A stretch of DNA of 64,000 bases from positions 92,325 to 156,324 of the forward strand of contig NZ_BDJC01000010.1 of assembly GCF_002005565.1 (NCBI RefSeq), read 5' to 3'. Of the stretch, positions 28,101 to 37,105 are shown piece by piece. The number at the start of each line of letters is the position of its first letter. Position 1 is the stretch's first letter. The notes below the pieces were generated by a model. The model had not been told where the DNA came from. It did no database searches and saw only the letters and a program-made list of their open reading frames with translations. The position numbers and the translations under genes were made by a program. This DNA comes from Streptomyces sp. JHA26. Lineage in GTDB: Bacteria > Actinomycetota > Actinomycetes > Streptomycetales > Streptomycetaceae.

Positions 28101-31100
28101 TCAGACGCCGCCGAGGATCTGCGACCGGACCTGGTCGGCGCTCATCGCGCCGGTCCACACACGCAGTTCCTCCAGGGCGCCGGGCAGGTGGTGCCCGGTG
28201 GTGCCGCCCTGGCTGCCGCGGCCCACGGTCAGGGCCCCGGTGCCGTACTGGGGGGTGGTGAACCCGGACGCGGTCTCCGACGGCTGGTCGAACTCGCCGA
28301 CGAAGAGGTGGAGTCTGCCGTAGCGGGTCTCCGTCTTCGCCGGGTCGGCCGGGTCCGTCCACTCCCAGGACTCCTGGGCGTCGAACACGCCGGTGACCTG
28401 CACCCAGGTGTCGGTCTCGGCGATGTCGCCGCCCGGCACCTCGGCGGACTGGGTGACCTTGCCGTCGGCGCCGACGGCGGTGCGGGTGAACTTCCACTGG
28501 TAGACGCCGTCGGCGGGCTTCACCGCCCACAGCGCCCAGGAGGACTCACCGGCGCTCGCCTGCTGCCCGGCGACCAGGGCCCGGTAACCGACCGGCTTCG
28601 AGGCGAGCTTGGCCGAATCCAGCCGCACCCGGGCGGAGACCGTGAAGGAGCCGGTCTCGTCGACGACCGGGCCGGTCGCGGAGGCGTAGCCCGCGGTGCC
28701 GTCCAGGACGAGGGCGTTGTTCTCCTCGTCCAGTACCGCTCCGGACGCCGACAGCGTCAGGTTCGGCGTGCCGTAGGAGGACAACTCCTTGACCGTGGTG
28801 CCGGTGGACGACGCGGCGTCCCACTGCGCGACGAGCTCGTTGGCCGGCACGCCCTCCTCCAGGAGCTGCGCCTGCTGGGTGATCTCGTCCGGGGTCAGCA
28901 CGCGCTGCCAGACGTTCACCTCGTCGAGCCGGCCGCGGAAGTGCTCGCCGTAGACGCCGCCGACCAGGGAGCGGCCGATCTGGAGTCCGCCGGAGGAGAC
29001 CCAGGGCTGGTACGCGGTCGACACCGTGTTCAGGACGACGGGCTTGCCCTGCGGGCGGCCGTTGACGAACAGCTGGATGGTGTCGTTCGCCTTGTCGGCG
29101 TCGTTCTTCGTGTCGAACACGGCGGCCAGGTGCGTCCACACCTTCAGCGGCGGGTTGGTGGCGTCACCGAGCGACCGGAGGTAGACCGGCTTGTCCTTGA
29201 CGTCGCCGGCGGTCCGGTTGAAGACCCACTTCTTGTAGGAGGCCGAGTAGTACAGCGTGAACGCCGAACCGTAGGTGCCGGGGGCCGCCATCACCACCCG
29301 GGTCTGGGAGGTGTCGGTCAGGAAGGCCCACGCCGAGACGGTGAAGGAGTCCCGGGTGTTCACGGCCGGGGTCGCGGTCGCGGCGTAGCCCGCCCGCTGC
29401 GTCGTGTCCGACCCGTCGTTGAGCCACAGCGAGGCGTCGGCGTCGCCGCGCCGGGCCAGCGTGGACCAGCCCGCGCCGGCGGTGTAGAGGGTGGCGTCGT
29501 GCCGGGTGCCCTCGGTCGCGGTGTCCTTGGCGGTCGTCACGCCCGAGCCGGGCGCGGCGTCGTCGAAGTGCCAGGTGCCCGTGGCGCCGGCCGCGGGGGC
29601 GACCTTGAAGCTGAACTCCGCCGGGGCGCCCCAGCGGTTGCGGACGTCCTTGGCCTCCACGGACAGCACCTGGGTGCCTGCCAGTGACGGTGTCACGTCG
29701 GACACGGTGACCGACTTGCCGGTGACCGCCTTGGCCTCCTTGGCCGAGGTGGTCAGCAGCCGCCAGCGGTAGCCGGTGATGTCGGGGTCGGCGGCGTTGG
29801 GCTTGAAGGTGAAGGTACCGGCCACACCCGGGCCGCCCTTGCCTTCGCACAGATTGGCGGTGCACTGGGTGTACGGCGAGACCGAGGTGACGACCGGGGC
29901 CTTGGGCGCCGTCGAGTCGATCTTGAAGTAGCACCAGGAGGAGTACGAGGAGAACAGGTCACCGGACTTGCCGCTGTACGACCAGTGCGACTGGGTGCGC
30001 GAGCGCAGCCGGTACAGGCCGCCGTCCGCCCGGTTGGAGGTGCGCATCTTCTCGAGCGTCTCGTCGGGGTCCCAGCCGGAGGAGGGTCGGTAGCCGGACC
30101 ACACCTGGTGCCAGGCGGCGTCGTCACCGCGCTCGACGACGAACTCGGCCTGGAGGGAGCCCTCTTCGTCACCCATGTGGTGCTCGACCTGGGTCTGCAC
30201 CCGGGCCTGCACCATCGGGTCGACGCGGGTGACGATCAGCGGGTCGGAGGACGAGGTCCGGCAGTAGGCGGTGGTGCCGTCGCCGGGGATGACGCCGACG
30301 CTGGTGGGCACGCCGGGCTTGAAGGCGTACGTCACCTTCAGTTCGGCGTTGTCGTCGAACCGCTTCCACGCCTCGGGGTCGGACTCGTCCTTGGCCCGCA
30401 GCATCAGCGTGAGCCGGCTGATCTTGCCGTCGGCGAAGCTGCGCACCGTGGAGGTGAGGTTCTCGTCGGTCTCGTCCGGGTTGTCGTTGAACTCGATCCA
30501 CTGGTCGGGCTGGTCAGGGCTGCACTGGCTGCCGCGGCCGGCCGAGACGTACCGGTCGCCCATCTGGTCCAGCTGCGTCGGGCCGGGCCACCGGGTGCCC
30601 TCCGAGATGTTGTTGGTGCGCTCCAGGTCCACCCACTTGGCGGAGCAGCTGAACGACCAGGTCTCGTAGGCGCGGAAGGTGGCGTCGAGGACGTACTTGC
30701 CGGCGAGCTTGGACGGCGAGAACTCGAAGTACATGCGGTTCGTGTAGTTGCTGCCGCAGTAGTACGGGCCGGACACGCTGCACCGGCCGACGCCGTAGTC
30801 GCCGTTGAACTGCCAGAACTTGTCGCCGTCGGACGACAGCACGGTGCGCTCGGACACGCCGAGGCCGACCGAGGGGTCGATGTAGACGGGGTAGACGGTG
30901 TCCTCGCCGCGCAGCAGGCCGAGGTCGGGCTCGACGGTGACGCTGTCGCCGTCGACCTGGACGGGCATGACGGCGCTGGTGTCGCCGGCGCCGGGCTGGG
31001 TGCCCTCCTCGACCGGGTCGGGGATCTCGCCGCCGGCGGCGTCGGCGGTGGCGAGCTGGGTGCGCACGCCGTCGGTGCCGGGCCGGGCGTCCTGGCCGGC

Positions 31101-31901
31101 GGAGTCCCACATCTGGCCGGCCGGGCCCTTGAAGACGGTGTTGCCGTCGGTGTCGACGGCGCGCACACCGCCGCCGGCGCCCGGCATCAGCCGCAGGTCG
31201 GTGGTGGAGGCGGTCAGCTCGATCTGCTCCAGGGCCGGATCGGCGGCGGCCTCGGCCGTCTTGACGACGAGGACCTCGCGGTACCCCTCGGCGGTGGCGG
31301 TCAGCTCCAGGTCGACGCCGTCGAGCACCTCGGGGTAGACGGCCTTGGCGCCCTCCAGGCGGGGCTCGGGCAGCCGGCCGGGCCAGTCGAGGTGCAGGCT
31401 GCCCTCGTCGTTGCCCAGGCGGATCAGGCCCTTGCCGTCGCCGCCGCCGGAGAAGGACAGGTCGACGACGGCGGCCTTGGGGCCGACGGTGCCGTCCGGC
31501 CTGCGCTCCAGCGTGGCGTCCACGGCACGCCAGGAGCCGTCGTCGCCCTTGGCCCGCTGCGGGACCGCGGACTGCACGAGGGTGAAGGTGCCGTCCGGGT
31601 TGGCCGTGGTGGTGGAGTACTCGGTGCGCTCACCGGTGACCTCCACCTGCTCGCCACTGGCCGCGGCGCGCCGGGAGGCCGTGGCGTGGTCGATCACGGC
31701 GTCCCCGGAGGCCGAGGCCGAGGTCGCCGCCGCCGGGGCCGCCGGGGCCGCGGGAGCCGCGACGGCGGGCACGGTGAACGCCGTCAAGGAGGCCACCAGG
31801 GCCACCGAGGTGATTCCGGCTGCCCATCCGGCCGGACTGACGACTCGTCTGTGCCGGTCCGTCCCGGCCGAGTTGTACCAGCGCACTCGTGCGCCCCCCA
31901 T
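28101..31901 (-). CDS. large secreted protein with two LamG domains
   Basis: Encodes 1266 residues from the ATG at 31901, which has GAGG 5 nt upstream; an ATG at 31916 adds five residues. After a basic start and signal peptide (about 15-50) comes a wall-type beta region. Two LamG/concanavalin-like domains follow, near 770-960 (WAFLTDTSQTRVVM, LFVNGRPQGK, RGRLDEVNVWQRVL) and near 1010-1265 (VSARVRLDSAKL, LEELRVWTGAMSADQV). LamG proteins of this size commonly precede RHS genes in Streptomyces. It is probably exported and may help display or anchor the RHS protein. Confidence 0.88.
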   Translation of the reverse strand: MGGARVRWYNSAGTDRHRRVVSPAGWAAGITSVALVASLTAFTVPAVAAPAAPAAPAAATSASASGDAVIDHATASRRAAASGEQVEVTGERTEYSTTTANPDGTFTLVQSAVPQRAKGDDGSWRAVDATLERRPDGTVGPKAAVVDLSFSGGGDGKGLIRLGNDEGSLHLDWPGRLPEPRLEGAKAVYPEVLDGVDLELTATAEGYREVLVVKTAEAAADPALEQIELTASTTDLRLMPGAGGGVRAVDTDGNTVFKGPAGQMWDSAGQDARPGTDGVRTQLATADAAGGEIPDPVEEGTQPGAGDTSAVMPVQVDGDSVTVEPDLGLLRGEDTVYPVYIDPSVGLGVSERTVLSSDGDKFWQFNGDYGVGRCSVSGPYYCGSNYTNRMYFEFSPSKLAGKYVLDATFRAYETWSFSCSAKWVDLERTNNISEGTRWPGPTQLDQMGDRYVSAGRGSQCSPDQPDQWIEFNDNPDETDENLTSTVRSFADGKISRLTLMLRAKDESDPEAWKRFDDNAELKVTYAFKPGVPTSVGVIPGDGTTAYCRTSSSDPLIVTRVDPMVQARVQTQVEHHMGDEEGSLQAEFVVERGDDAAWHQVWSGYRPSSGWDPDETLEKMRTSNRADGGLYRLRSRTQSHWSYSGKSGDLFSSYSSWCYFKIDSTAPKAPVVTSVSPYTQCTANLCEGKGGPGVAGTFTFKPNAADPDITGYRWRLLTTSAKEAKAVTGKSVTVSDVTPSLAGTQVLSVEAKDVRNRWGAPAEFSFKVAPAAGATGTWHFDDAAPGSGVTTAKDTATEGTRHDATLYTAGAGWSTLARRGDADASLWLNDGSDTTQRAGYAATATPAVNTRDSFTVSAWAFLTDTSQTRVVMAAPGTYGSAFTLYYSASYKKWVFNRTAGDVKDKPVYLRSLGDATNPPLKVWTHLAAVFDTKNDADKANDTIQLFVNGRPQGKPVVLNTVSTAYQPWVSSGGLQIGRSLVGGVYGEHFRGRLDEVNVWQRVLTPDEITQQAQLLEEGVPANELVAQWDAASSTGTTVKELSSYGTPNLTLSASGAVLDEENNALVLDGTAGYASATGPVVDETGSFTVSARVRLDSAKLASKPVGYRALVAGQQASAGESSWALWAVKPADGVYQWKFTRTAVGADGKVTQSAEVPGGDIAETDTWVQVTGVFDAQESWEWTDPADPAKTETRYGRLHLFVGEFDQPSETASGFTTPQYGTGALTVGRGSQGGTTGHHLPGALEELRVWTGAMSADQVRSQILGGV

Positions 31902-32140
31902 GAATTCCTCATGCAATCTTCACAATGGCCGCGTCAGTAAATAGCGTTCGGCACCCGGCGGCAAGCGTGTTCATGATCACAGGACGGCAACTCGTATGTC
32001 GTGCGCACAACATGGCGTCCAGTGGTATCCGGACGCCCGGTGTCGCACCCCGGACGTGCACGTGCGGCCGAGTCGCTTCCGCAGGTCGCGGCGCATGTGT
32101 GACACCGTGCTGACGAGCACGGCGCGAAGGGTGGGAGTCC

Positions 32141-32740
32141 ATGGGTGATCTCTTTCTGGTCCGGCACGGTGAGACCGAGTGGTCGCGGTCCGGGCGGCAC
32201 ACCGGGCTGACGGACGTCCCGTTGACCGAGAACGGGCGGGAGCAGGCGCGGCGCCTGGTGCCGCTGATCCGGTCGCACCGGATCGGGGCCGCGTTCGTCA
32301 GCCCGTTCCAGCGGGCGCGGGAGACGGCCGAGCTGATCGGGCTGCACGCGCCCCGCGTCGACCCCGACCTGCACGAGTGGGACTACGGCGGGTACGAGGG
32401 CGTCACGACGGTCGAGATCCAGCGGTCCCGGCCGGACTGGTTCCTGTTCACGGACGGGGTCGTGCCCGGACCGCCGGACCACCCCGGGGAGTCGCCGGAG
32501 CAGGTGGGTGAGCGGGCCGACCGGGTGCTGGCCCGGGTGGGGGCCGCGTTCGCCGACACCGAGGGGTGCGTGGTGCTGGTGGCGCACGGGCACTTCCTGC
32601 GGGTGCTCACCGCACGGCACCTGGGGCTTCCGCCCTCGCACGGGGCGCTGTTCCAGCTGGGGACGGGGACGCTGTGCCGGCTGGGCACGGAGCACGGGCG
32701 TCCGGTGATCGCCGCGTGGAATGTCAGACCCCCGTCGTAG
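32141..32740 (+). CDS. histidine phosphatase family protein
   Basis: Encodes 199 residues. The phosphoglycerate-mutase-like signature LVRHGETEWS holds the catalytic His near residue 9. LTENGREQARRLVPLI, FVSPFQRARETAEL and WDYGGYEGVTTVEI follow, and the second His is in VVLVAHGHFLRVL. The ATG follows GGGAG. It probably removes phosphate from a small metabolite; the substrate is unknown. A hypothetical gene follows on the same strand. Confidence 0.9.
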   Translation: MGDLFLVRHGETEWSRSGRHTGLTDVPLTENGREQARRLVPLIRSHRIGAAFVSPFQRARETAELIGLHAPRVDPDLHEWDYGGYEGVTTVEIQRSRPDWFLFTDGVVPGPPDHPGESPEQVGERADRVLARVGAAFADTEGCVVLVAHGHFLRVLTARHLGLPPSHGALFQLGTGTLCRLGTEHGRPVIAAWNVRPPS

Positions 32741-32788
32741 TCTTCGAGGGTGTCGACCGGTGAGGGACCGGTGAGGAAGGGGGACGCC

Positions 32789-33433
32789 GTGGCACGGCCG
32801 CCCACCGCCGCGCAGCGGCGGGTCATCGACGCCGCCGACCCCGTCACCGGACGGCTGCGGGGGACGCGGGCGCAGCTCGAGGCGCTGGTGGAGCGCGGGC
32901 TCGCCTTCCGGCATCCGCGGCCCCCGCACGACTGCTTCCTCACCCCCGCCGGGCACCGGATACGGGAGTCCCCCGCCGGACCCGGGAGGGCCCTGGCCCC
33001 GGCGCCGGCCGCACCCAGCGCCGACGGCGTGTTCGCCGCGCGGGTGGGCGGCGAGGAGAACGGGCCGGGCGAGGCCGGGCCGGCGCGGCTGCGCGAGGTG
33101 CGCGCGGCCTGGGAGGGGTTGCTGGAGCTGCGCCGGATGACCCGTGCCGACGGGGCCGTGGACCTGCCCTGCGGGTGGGAGCGGGCGCATCTCGTGCGGG
33201 CCGCCGCGCTCGCGCTGGAGGCCGCCGGACACCGCCCCGCGGGTCCGTCCGGCGACGACGGGTACCGGGTGCGGGCGACGCCGCAGCCCGAGGCCGTCGC
33301 CGTGCACGCGGCCGACGGCACCGCGCTGGGAGCCTGCGCGGCGACGCTGGAGGCGGCGGGCTGGCAGGTCGGGGAACACACCGAGCCGCGCACCCGGGCC
33401 CGTTATCTGCTGGCCTCGCCGCGGAGGGTGTGA
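32789..33433 (+). CDS. hypothetical protein
   Basis: Encodes 214 residues from a GTG at 32789, with GAGGAAGG about 9 nt upstream; GTGs at 32750 and 32771 are alternatives. The N-terminal part (RRVIDAADPVTGRLRGTRAQLEALVERGLAFRH...FLTPAGHRIRE) reads like a winged-helix segment. The C-terminal part has two similar alpha/beta stretches (AALALEAAGHRPAG, AATLEAAGWQVGEH). I do not recognise the family. It lies between the phosphatase and the thioesterase and may be co-transcribed with both. Confidence 0.6.
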   Translation: MARPPTAAQRRVIDAADPVTGRLRGTRAQLEALVERGLAFRHPRPPHDCFLTPAGHRIRESPAGPGRALAPAPAAPSADGVFAARVGGEENGPGEAGPARLREVRAAWEGLLELRRMTRADGAVDLPCGWERAHLVRAAALALEAAGHRPAGPSGDDGYRVRATPQPEAVAVHAADGTALGACAATLEAAGWQVGEHTEPRTRARYLLASPRRV

Positions 33434-33522
33434 GCGCCCGTGTCAGGATCGTCCCGACAGGACGCACACGCGGTGCGTCCACGCAGTACGTCCCCTCGAT
33501 ACGTCCACGAGAAGAGGCAGTT

Positions 33523-33948
33523 GTGGTGAGCGAGCCGTTTTCCGTTCCGGTGACCGTCCGCGGGTACGAGACGGACACGCAGGGGCATCTGAACCAGGCC
33601 GTGTACCTCAACTACGCCGAGCACGCCCGTTGGTCGCTGCTCCAGGCGGCCGGGGTCCGGCAGGCCGACCTGGTGGCCCGGGGAGTGGGGCCGGTGGCGC
33701 TGGAGACGACGATCCGCTTCCGGCGGGAGCTGCTCGCCGGTGACGAGGTCGAGGTGACGTGCGCCTTCGAGTGGGGTGAGGGCAAGACGTTCCGGATCCG
33801 GCAGACCGTCCGCAAGGCCGACGGCACCGTGGCGGCCGAGATCGAGGCGGTCGGCGGGCTCATGGACCTGCGCGAGCGCAGGCTGGTGGCCGACCCGCGG
33901 CAGCGGTTCAAGGAACTGGCCTCGGACCCGGCGCTGTTCGGGCTGTAG
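33523..33948 (+). CDS. acyl-CoA thioesterase (4HBT hotdog fold)
   Basis: Encodes 141 residues from a GTG at 33523, 6 nt after GAGG; the next GTG at 33526 is possible. The hotdog signature YETDTQGHLNQAVYLNYAEHAR matches 4-hydroxybenzoyl-CoA-type thioesterases, though the usual catalytic Asp-x-x-G-H reads Asp-Thr-Gln-Gly-His. IRFRRELLAGDEVEVTC follows. It is likely to hydrolyse an acyl-CoA. A strong hairpin ends the transcript. Confidence 0.85.
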   Translation: MVSEPFSVPVTVRGYETDTQGHLNQAVYLNYAEHARWSLLQAAGVRQADLVARGVGPVALETTIRFRRELLAGDEVEVTCAFEWGEGKTFRIRQTVRKADGTVAAEIEAVGGLMDLRERRLVADPRQRFKELASDPALFGL

Positions 33949-33958
33949 GCGGAGGTGT

Positions 33959-33993
33959 GCGGGCCGGCGCCCCTCCTTCGGGCGCCGGCCCGC
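33959..33993. terminator. strong hairpin between convergent genes
   Basis: GCGGGCCGGCGCCC / GGGCGCCGGCCCGC is a perfect 14-bp stem with a 7-nt loop, between the thioesterase gene and the permease gene that run towards it. Confidence 0.8.
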
Positions 33994-34017
33994 CGTCATG
34001 CCCCGGGGGTCCCGTCG

Positions 34018-35406
34018 TCACCGCGCGACGGCGGTGCGGGACGTTTCGGTGATCTCCTCCCCCGCCTCCATCGGATGGGTCACGTCCTCCGCGTCCCGGC
34101 CCTTGCCGCCGATGTGGTTGAAGACCAGGTTGAGCAGGACGGCGGCCACGCAGCCGGTCGAGATGCCGGAGTCCAGGATGATCTTCGCGTTCTCCGGGAA
34201 GGCGTGGTAGAACTCCGGCGCCGCGATCGGGATGATGCCGACGGCCAGGGAGACCGCCACGATCAGGACGTTGTTGTCCTTGTCCAGGCTCGCCCGGACC
34301 AGGGTCTGGATGCCGCTCGCCGCGACCGAGCCGAACAGGACGACGCCGGCGCCGCCGAGCACCGGGCGGGGGACGACGGCGATCAGCGAGGCGGCCATCG
34401 GGCACAGGCCCATCAGGACCAGGAAGCCGCCGCCCACGGCCACCACGAAGCGGCTGCGGATCTTCGTCATCGCGACCAGGCCGATGTTCTGCGCGAAGGC
34501 GCTGCACATGAAGCCGTTGAAGATGGGGCTGAGCGCCGAGCCGAGGGTGTCGGCACGCAGGCCGGCCGCGATGGTCTTCTCGTCCGCCGGCCGCTCCACG
34601 ATCTCACCGAGGGCGAGCATGTCGGCGGTGGACTCGGTCATCGAGACCACCATCACCACGATCATCGACAGGATCGCGGCGACCTGGAACTGCGGGGCGC
34701 CGAAGTGGAACGGCGTCGGGAAGCCGACCACGTCCGCGTCCGCGACCGGGCCGAAGTCCGTGACGCCGAACGGGATGGCGATGAGCGTGCCCGCGACCAG
34801 GCCGAGCAGCACCGCGATCTGCTTCACGAAGCCGCGGGTGAAGCGACGCAGGAGCAGGACGATGACGAGCGTGATCCCTGCCAGACCCAGGTTGGTCGAC
34901 GAGCCGTAGTCGTCGGCCGTGGGACTGGGGCCCTGTGCCCAGCCGAAGGCGACCGGGAGCAGGGATATGCCGATGAGGGTGATCACGGTGCCGGTGACGA
35001 CCGGCGGGAAGAAGCGGATCGCCTTGCAGAAGACGGGTGCGGCCAGGAAGCCGAGCAGGCCGGCGACGATGACCGCGCCGAAGATGATCGGCAGCGCGTC
35101 GGACTTGTCGTCGGTCGAGGCGACGACCGCGGTCATGGGGGCGACACCGGCGAAGGTGACGCCGTTGACGAAGGGGAGACGGGCTCCGATCTTCCAGATG
35201 CCGAGGGTCTGCAGGAAGGTGGCGAGGCCCGCGGTGAACAGGCAGGCGCCGGTGAGGAAGGTGAGCTCGGTGGCGCTCAGGCCGATGGCCGCGCCGACGA
35301 TCAGGGGCGGGGCGACGACTCCGGCGTACATGGCGGCCACGTGCTGCAGGCCCGTCGTCGCCATCTTCAGTGGTGGGAGTTTCTCGTCAACAGGGTGGTC
35401 GGCCAC
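34018..35406 (-). CDS. NCS2-family purine/xanthine permease
   Basis: Encodes 462 residues with about 12-14 hydrophobic segments. NCS2 features are HVAAMYAGVVAPPLIVG near the N-terminus, LPFVNGVTFAGVAPM, MTESTADMLALGEI, and the signature SAFAQNIGLVAMTKIRSRFVVAVGG. It is likely a proton-coupled importer of xanthine, urate or uracil. It is separated from the deaminase gene by 240 bp containing a hairpin, so it probably has its own promoter, although the same strand and function tie it to the purine block. Confidence 0.92.
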   Translation of the reverse strand: MADHPVDEKLPPLKMATTGLQHVAAMYAGVVAPPLIVGAAIGLSATELTFLTGACLFTAGLATFLQTLGIWKIGARLPFVNGVTFAGVAPMTAVVASTDDKSDALPIIFGAVIVAGLLGFLAAPVFCKAIRFFPPVVTGTVITLIGISLLPVAFGWAQGPSPTADDYGSSTNLGLAGITLVIVLLLRRFTRGFVKQIAVLLGLVAGTLIAIPFGVTDFGPVADADVVGFPTPFHFGAPQFQVAAILSMIVVMVVSMTESTADMLALGEIVERPADEKTIAAGLRADTLGSALSPIFNGFMCSAFAQNIGLVAMTKIRSRFVVAVGGGFLVLMGLCPMAASLIAVVPRPVLGGAGVVLFGSVAASGIQTLVRASLDKDNNVLIVAVSLAVGIIPIAAPEFYHAFPENAKIILDSGISTGCVAAVLLNLVFNHIGGKGRDAEDVTHPMEAGEEITETSRTAVAR

Positions 35407-35520
35407 GGCGGCGTTCCTCCGGTCGGTTACACGTCGGCATTGACGTATCTGTCAGGGAGGTGGTGCATATGGTCGTGCGGGACCGGGACGGACCGTTCCG
35501 GTTGCGGGAAACGGTGACCG

Positions 35521-35555
35521 CTCCGGGGGCGTGCGCAGGGGCACACGCCCCGGAG
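35521..35555 (-). terminator. hairpin downstream of the deaminase gene
   Basis: CTCCGGGGGCGTG pairs with CACACGCCCCGGAG apart from one bulge. It lies between the deaminase stop codon and the next permease gene on the minus strand. Confidence 0.5.
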
Positions 35556-35646
35556 GCGGCCGCCATGGACCCCGCTCGGGTCCACGGCTACCGGCCGGGA
35601 GCCGTCCCTCCCAGCCGGAGAACTTGGGTGTTCGGTCGTGCGGTGC

Positions 35647-37035
35647 TCAGCCCTGCGCGGCGATCCGCGCCAGCCGCTGCGCCTCGCTCCTCGTGGAGCG
35701 GGCGATGGCGTCCTCGTCGACGGTGAGCAGCCGGCCGTCCTCGACGATCCGGCGGCCGTTCACGAACGAGGCCGTGACCGGGGCGGCGGCGCCGAGGACC
35801 AGGGCGGCCACCGGGTCGGCGATCGAGGAGTGGGCGAGCGTGTCCATCCGCCACAGCACCAGGTCGGCGAGCTTGCCCGCCTCCAGGGAGCCGGTCTCGG
35901 CGGCGCGGCCGAGGACCTGCGCGCCGCCGTAGGTGCCCAGCCGCAGTGCCTTGCGGGCGTTCAGCGCGGCCTCGCGGTGGGCGCCGAGGCGGTTGATGAG
36001 CAGCGCGTTGCGCAGTTCGGTGTGGAGTTCGCCCGACTCGTTGGAGGCGGCGCCGTCGACGCCGAGGCCGACGGGGACGCCGGCGGCGAGCAGGTCGGGG
36101 ACGCGGGCGATGCCGGCGGCGAGGCGGGCGTTGGAGGACGGGCAGTGGGCGACGCCGGTGCCGGTGCGGGCGAAGGCGGCGATGTCGGCGTCGTTCATGT
36201 GGACGCAGTGCGCCATCCACACGTCCTCACCGAGCCAGCCCGTCGACTCGAAGTAGTCGGTGGGGCCCGTGCCGAACAGCTCGTGGCAGAACTTCTCCTC
36301 CTCCACGGTCTCCGAACCGTGGGTGTGCAGCCGCACCCCGAGCCGCCGGGCCAGCTCGGCGCCCCGACGCATCAGTTCGGTGGAGACGGAGAAGGGCGAG
36401 CAGGGGGCGACGGCGACCTGGGTCATCGCGCCGAAGGAGGCGTCGTGGTGCTCGTGCACGGTGGCCTCGGTGGCGGCGAGCGCGTCGTCCAGGCTCTCCA
36501 CCGCGAAGTCCGGCGGCAGCCCGCCGTCCGACTCGCCGCGGTCCATGGAGCCGCGGGCGAGGGTGAAGCGGACGCCCGTCTCCCGGGCGGCACGGATGAT
36601 CGCGCCGGACAGGTCGCCGGAGCCCCGCGGGAAGACGTAGTGGTGGTCCATGGCGGTGGTGACGCCGCCGCGGGCCATCATCGCGAGCGAGCCCTGGGCC
36701 GCCGCGTACGCCATCGGCTCGTCGATGCGCGCCCAGGTCGGGTACAGCGCGACCAGCCAGTCGAACAGGTTGTGGTCGGTGGCCAGGCCCCGGGTGAGCC
36801 ACTGGTAGAAGTGGTGGTGGGTGTTGACCAGGCCGGGCGTGGCCAGGTGGCCGGTCGCGTCGATCCGGTGGACCACGTTCCGGAGGCCCTCGGGTGCCCG
36901 TCCCGGGCCGACGGACTCGATCAGGTTGCCGGCGATCACCACATGGCCGCAGGCGTACTCGGTGTCGTCCGCGTCCACGGTGGCGATCGCGCAGTTCTCG
37001 ATGACCGTGCGCTCGGCCGGCGGTGCTGCTGCCAT
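35647..37035 (-). CDS. 8-oxoguanine/guanine deaminase family amidohydrolase
   Basis: Encodes 462 residues from the ATG at 37035, which has AAGGAAG 6 nt upstream. It is an amidohydrolase with metal ligands in VNTHHHFYQWLTRG, HTHGSETVEEEK and AHCVHMND, and the catalytic VDGAASNES. MDHHYVFPRG and SSNARLAAGI are typical of proteins annotated as 8-oxoguanine deaminase, which turn 8-oxoguanine into urate; guanine or another aminopurine is possible. It lies between two purine permeases and after urate oxidase. Confidence 0.88.
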   Translation of the reverse strand: MAAAPPAERTVIENCAIATVDADDTEYACGHVVIAGNLIESVGPGRAPEGLRNVVHRIDATGHLATPGLVNTHHHFYQWLTRGLATDHNLFDWLVALYPTWARIDEPMAYAAAQGSLAMMARGGVTTAMDHHYVFPRGSGDLSGAIIRAARETGVRFTLARGSMDRGESDGGLPPDFAVESLDDALAATEATVHEHHDASFGAMTQVAVAPCSPFSVSTELMRRGAELARRLGVRLHTHGSETVEEEKFCHELFGTGPTDYFESTGWLGEDVWMAHCVHMNDADIAAFARTGTGVAHCPSSNARLAAGIARVPDLLAAGVPVGLGVDGAASNESGELHTELRNALLINRLGAHREAALNARKALRLGTYGGAQVLGRAAETGSLEAGKLADLVLWRMDTLAHSSIADPVAALVLGAAAPVTASFVNGRRIVEDGRLLTVDEDAIARSTRSEAQRLARIAAQG

Positions 37036-37105
37036 GCTGTGCTTCCTTGTCTTCGGTGCGGCCCGTGGGCGGTAGGGGTACCCACGAGGGGGGCACGGCA
37101 GGGCC

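Noticed and set aside
21371..28261. A 2296-codon open frame on the plus strand opposite the RHS gene
   Set aside because: It is antisense to a gene with signal peptide and clear YD repeats. Its Gly/Val/Arg-rich composition is the usual GC-driven shadow and shows no domain.
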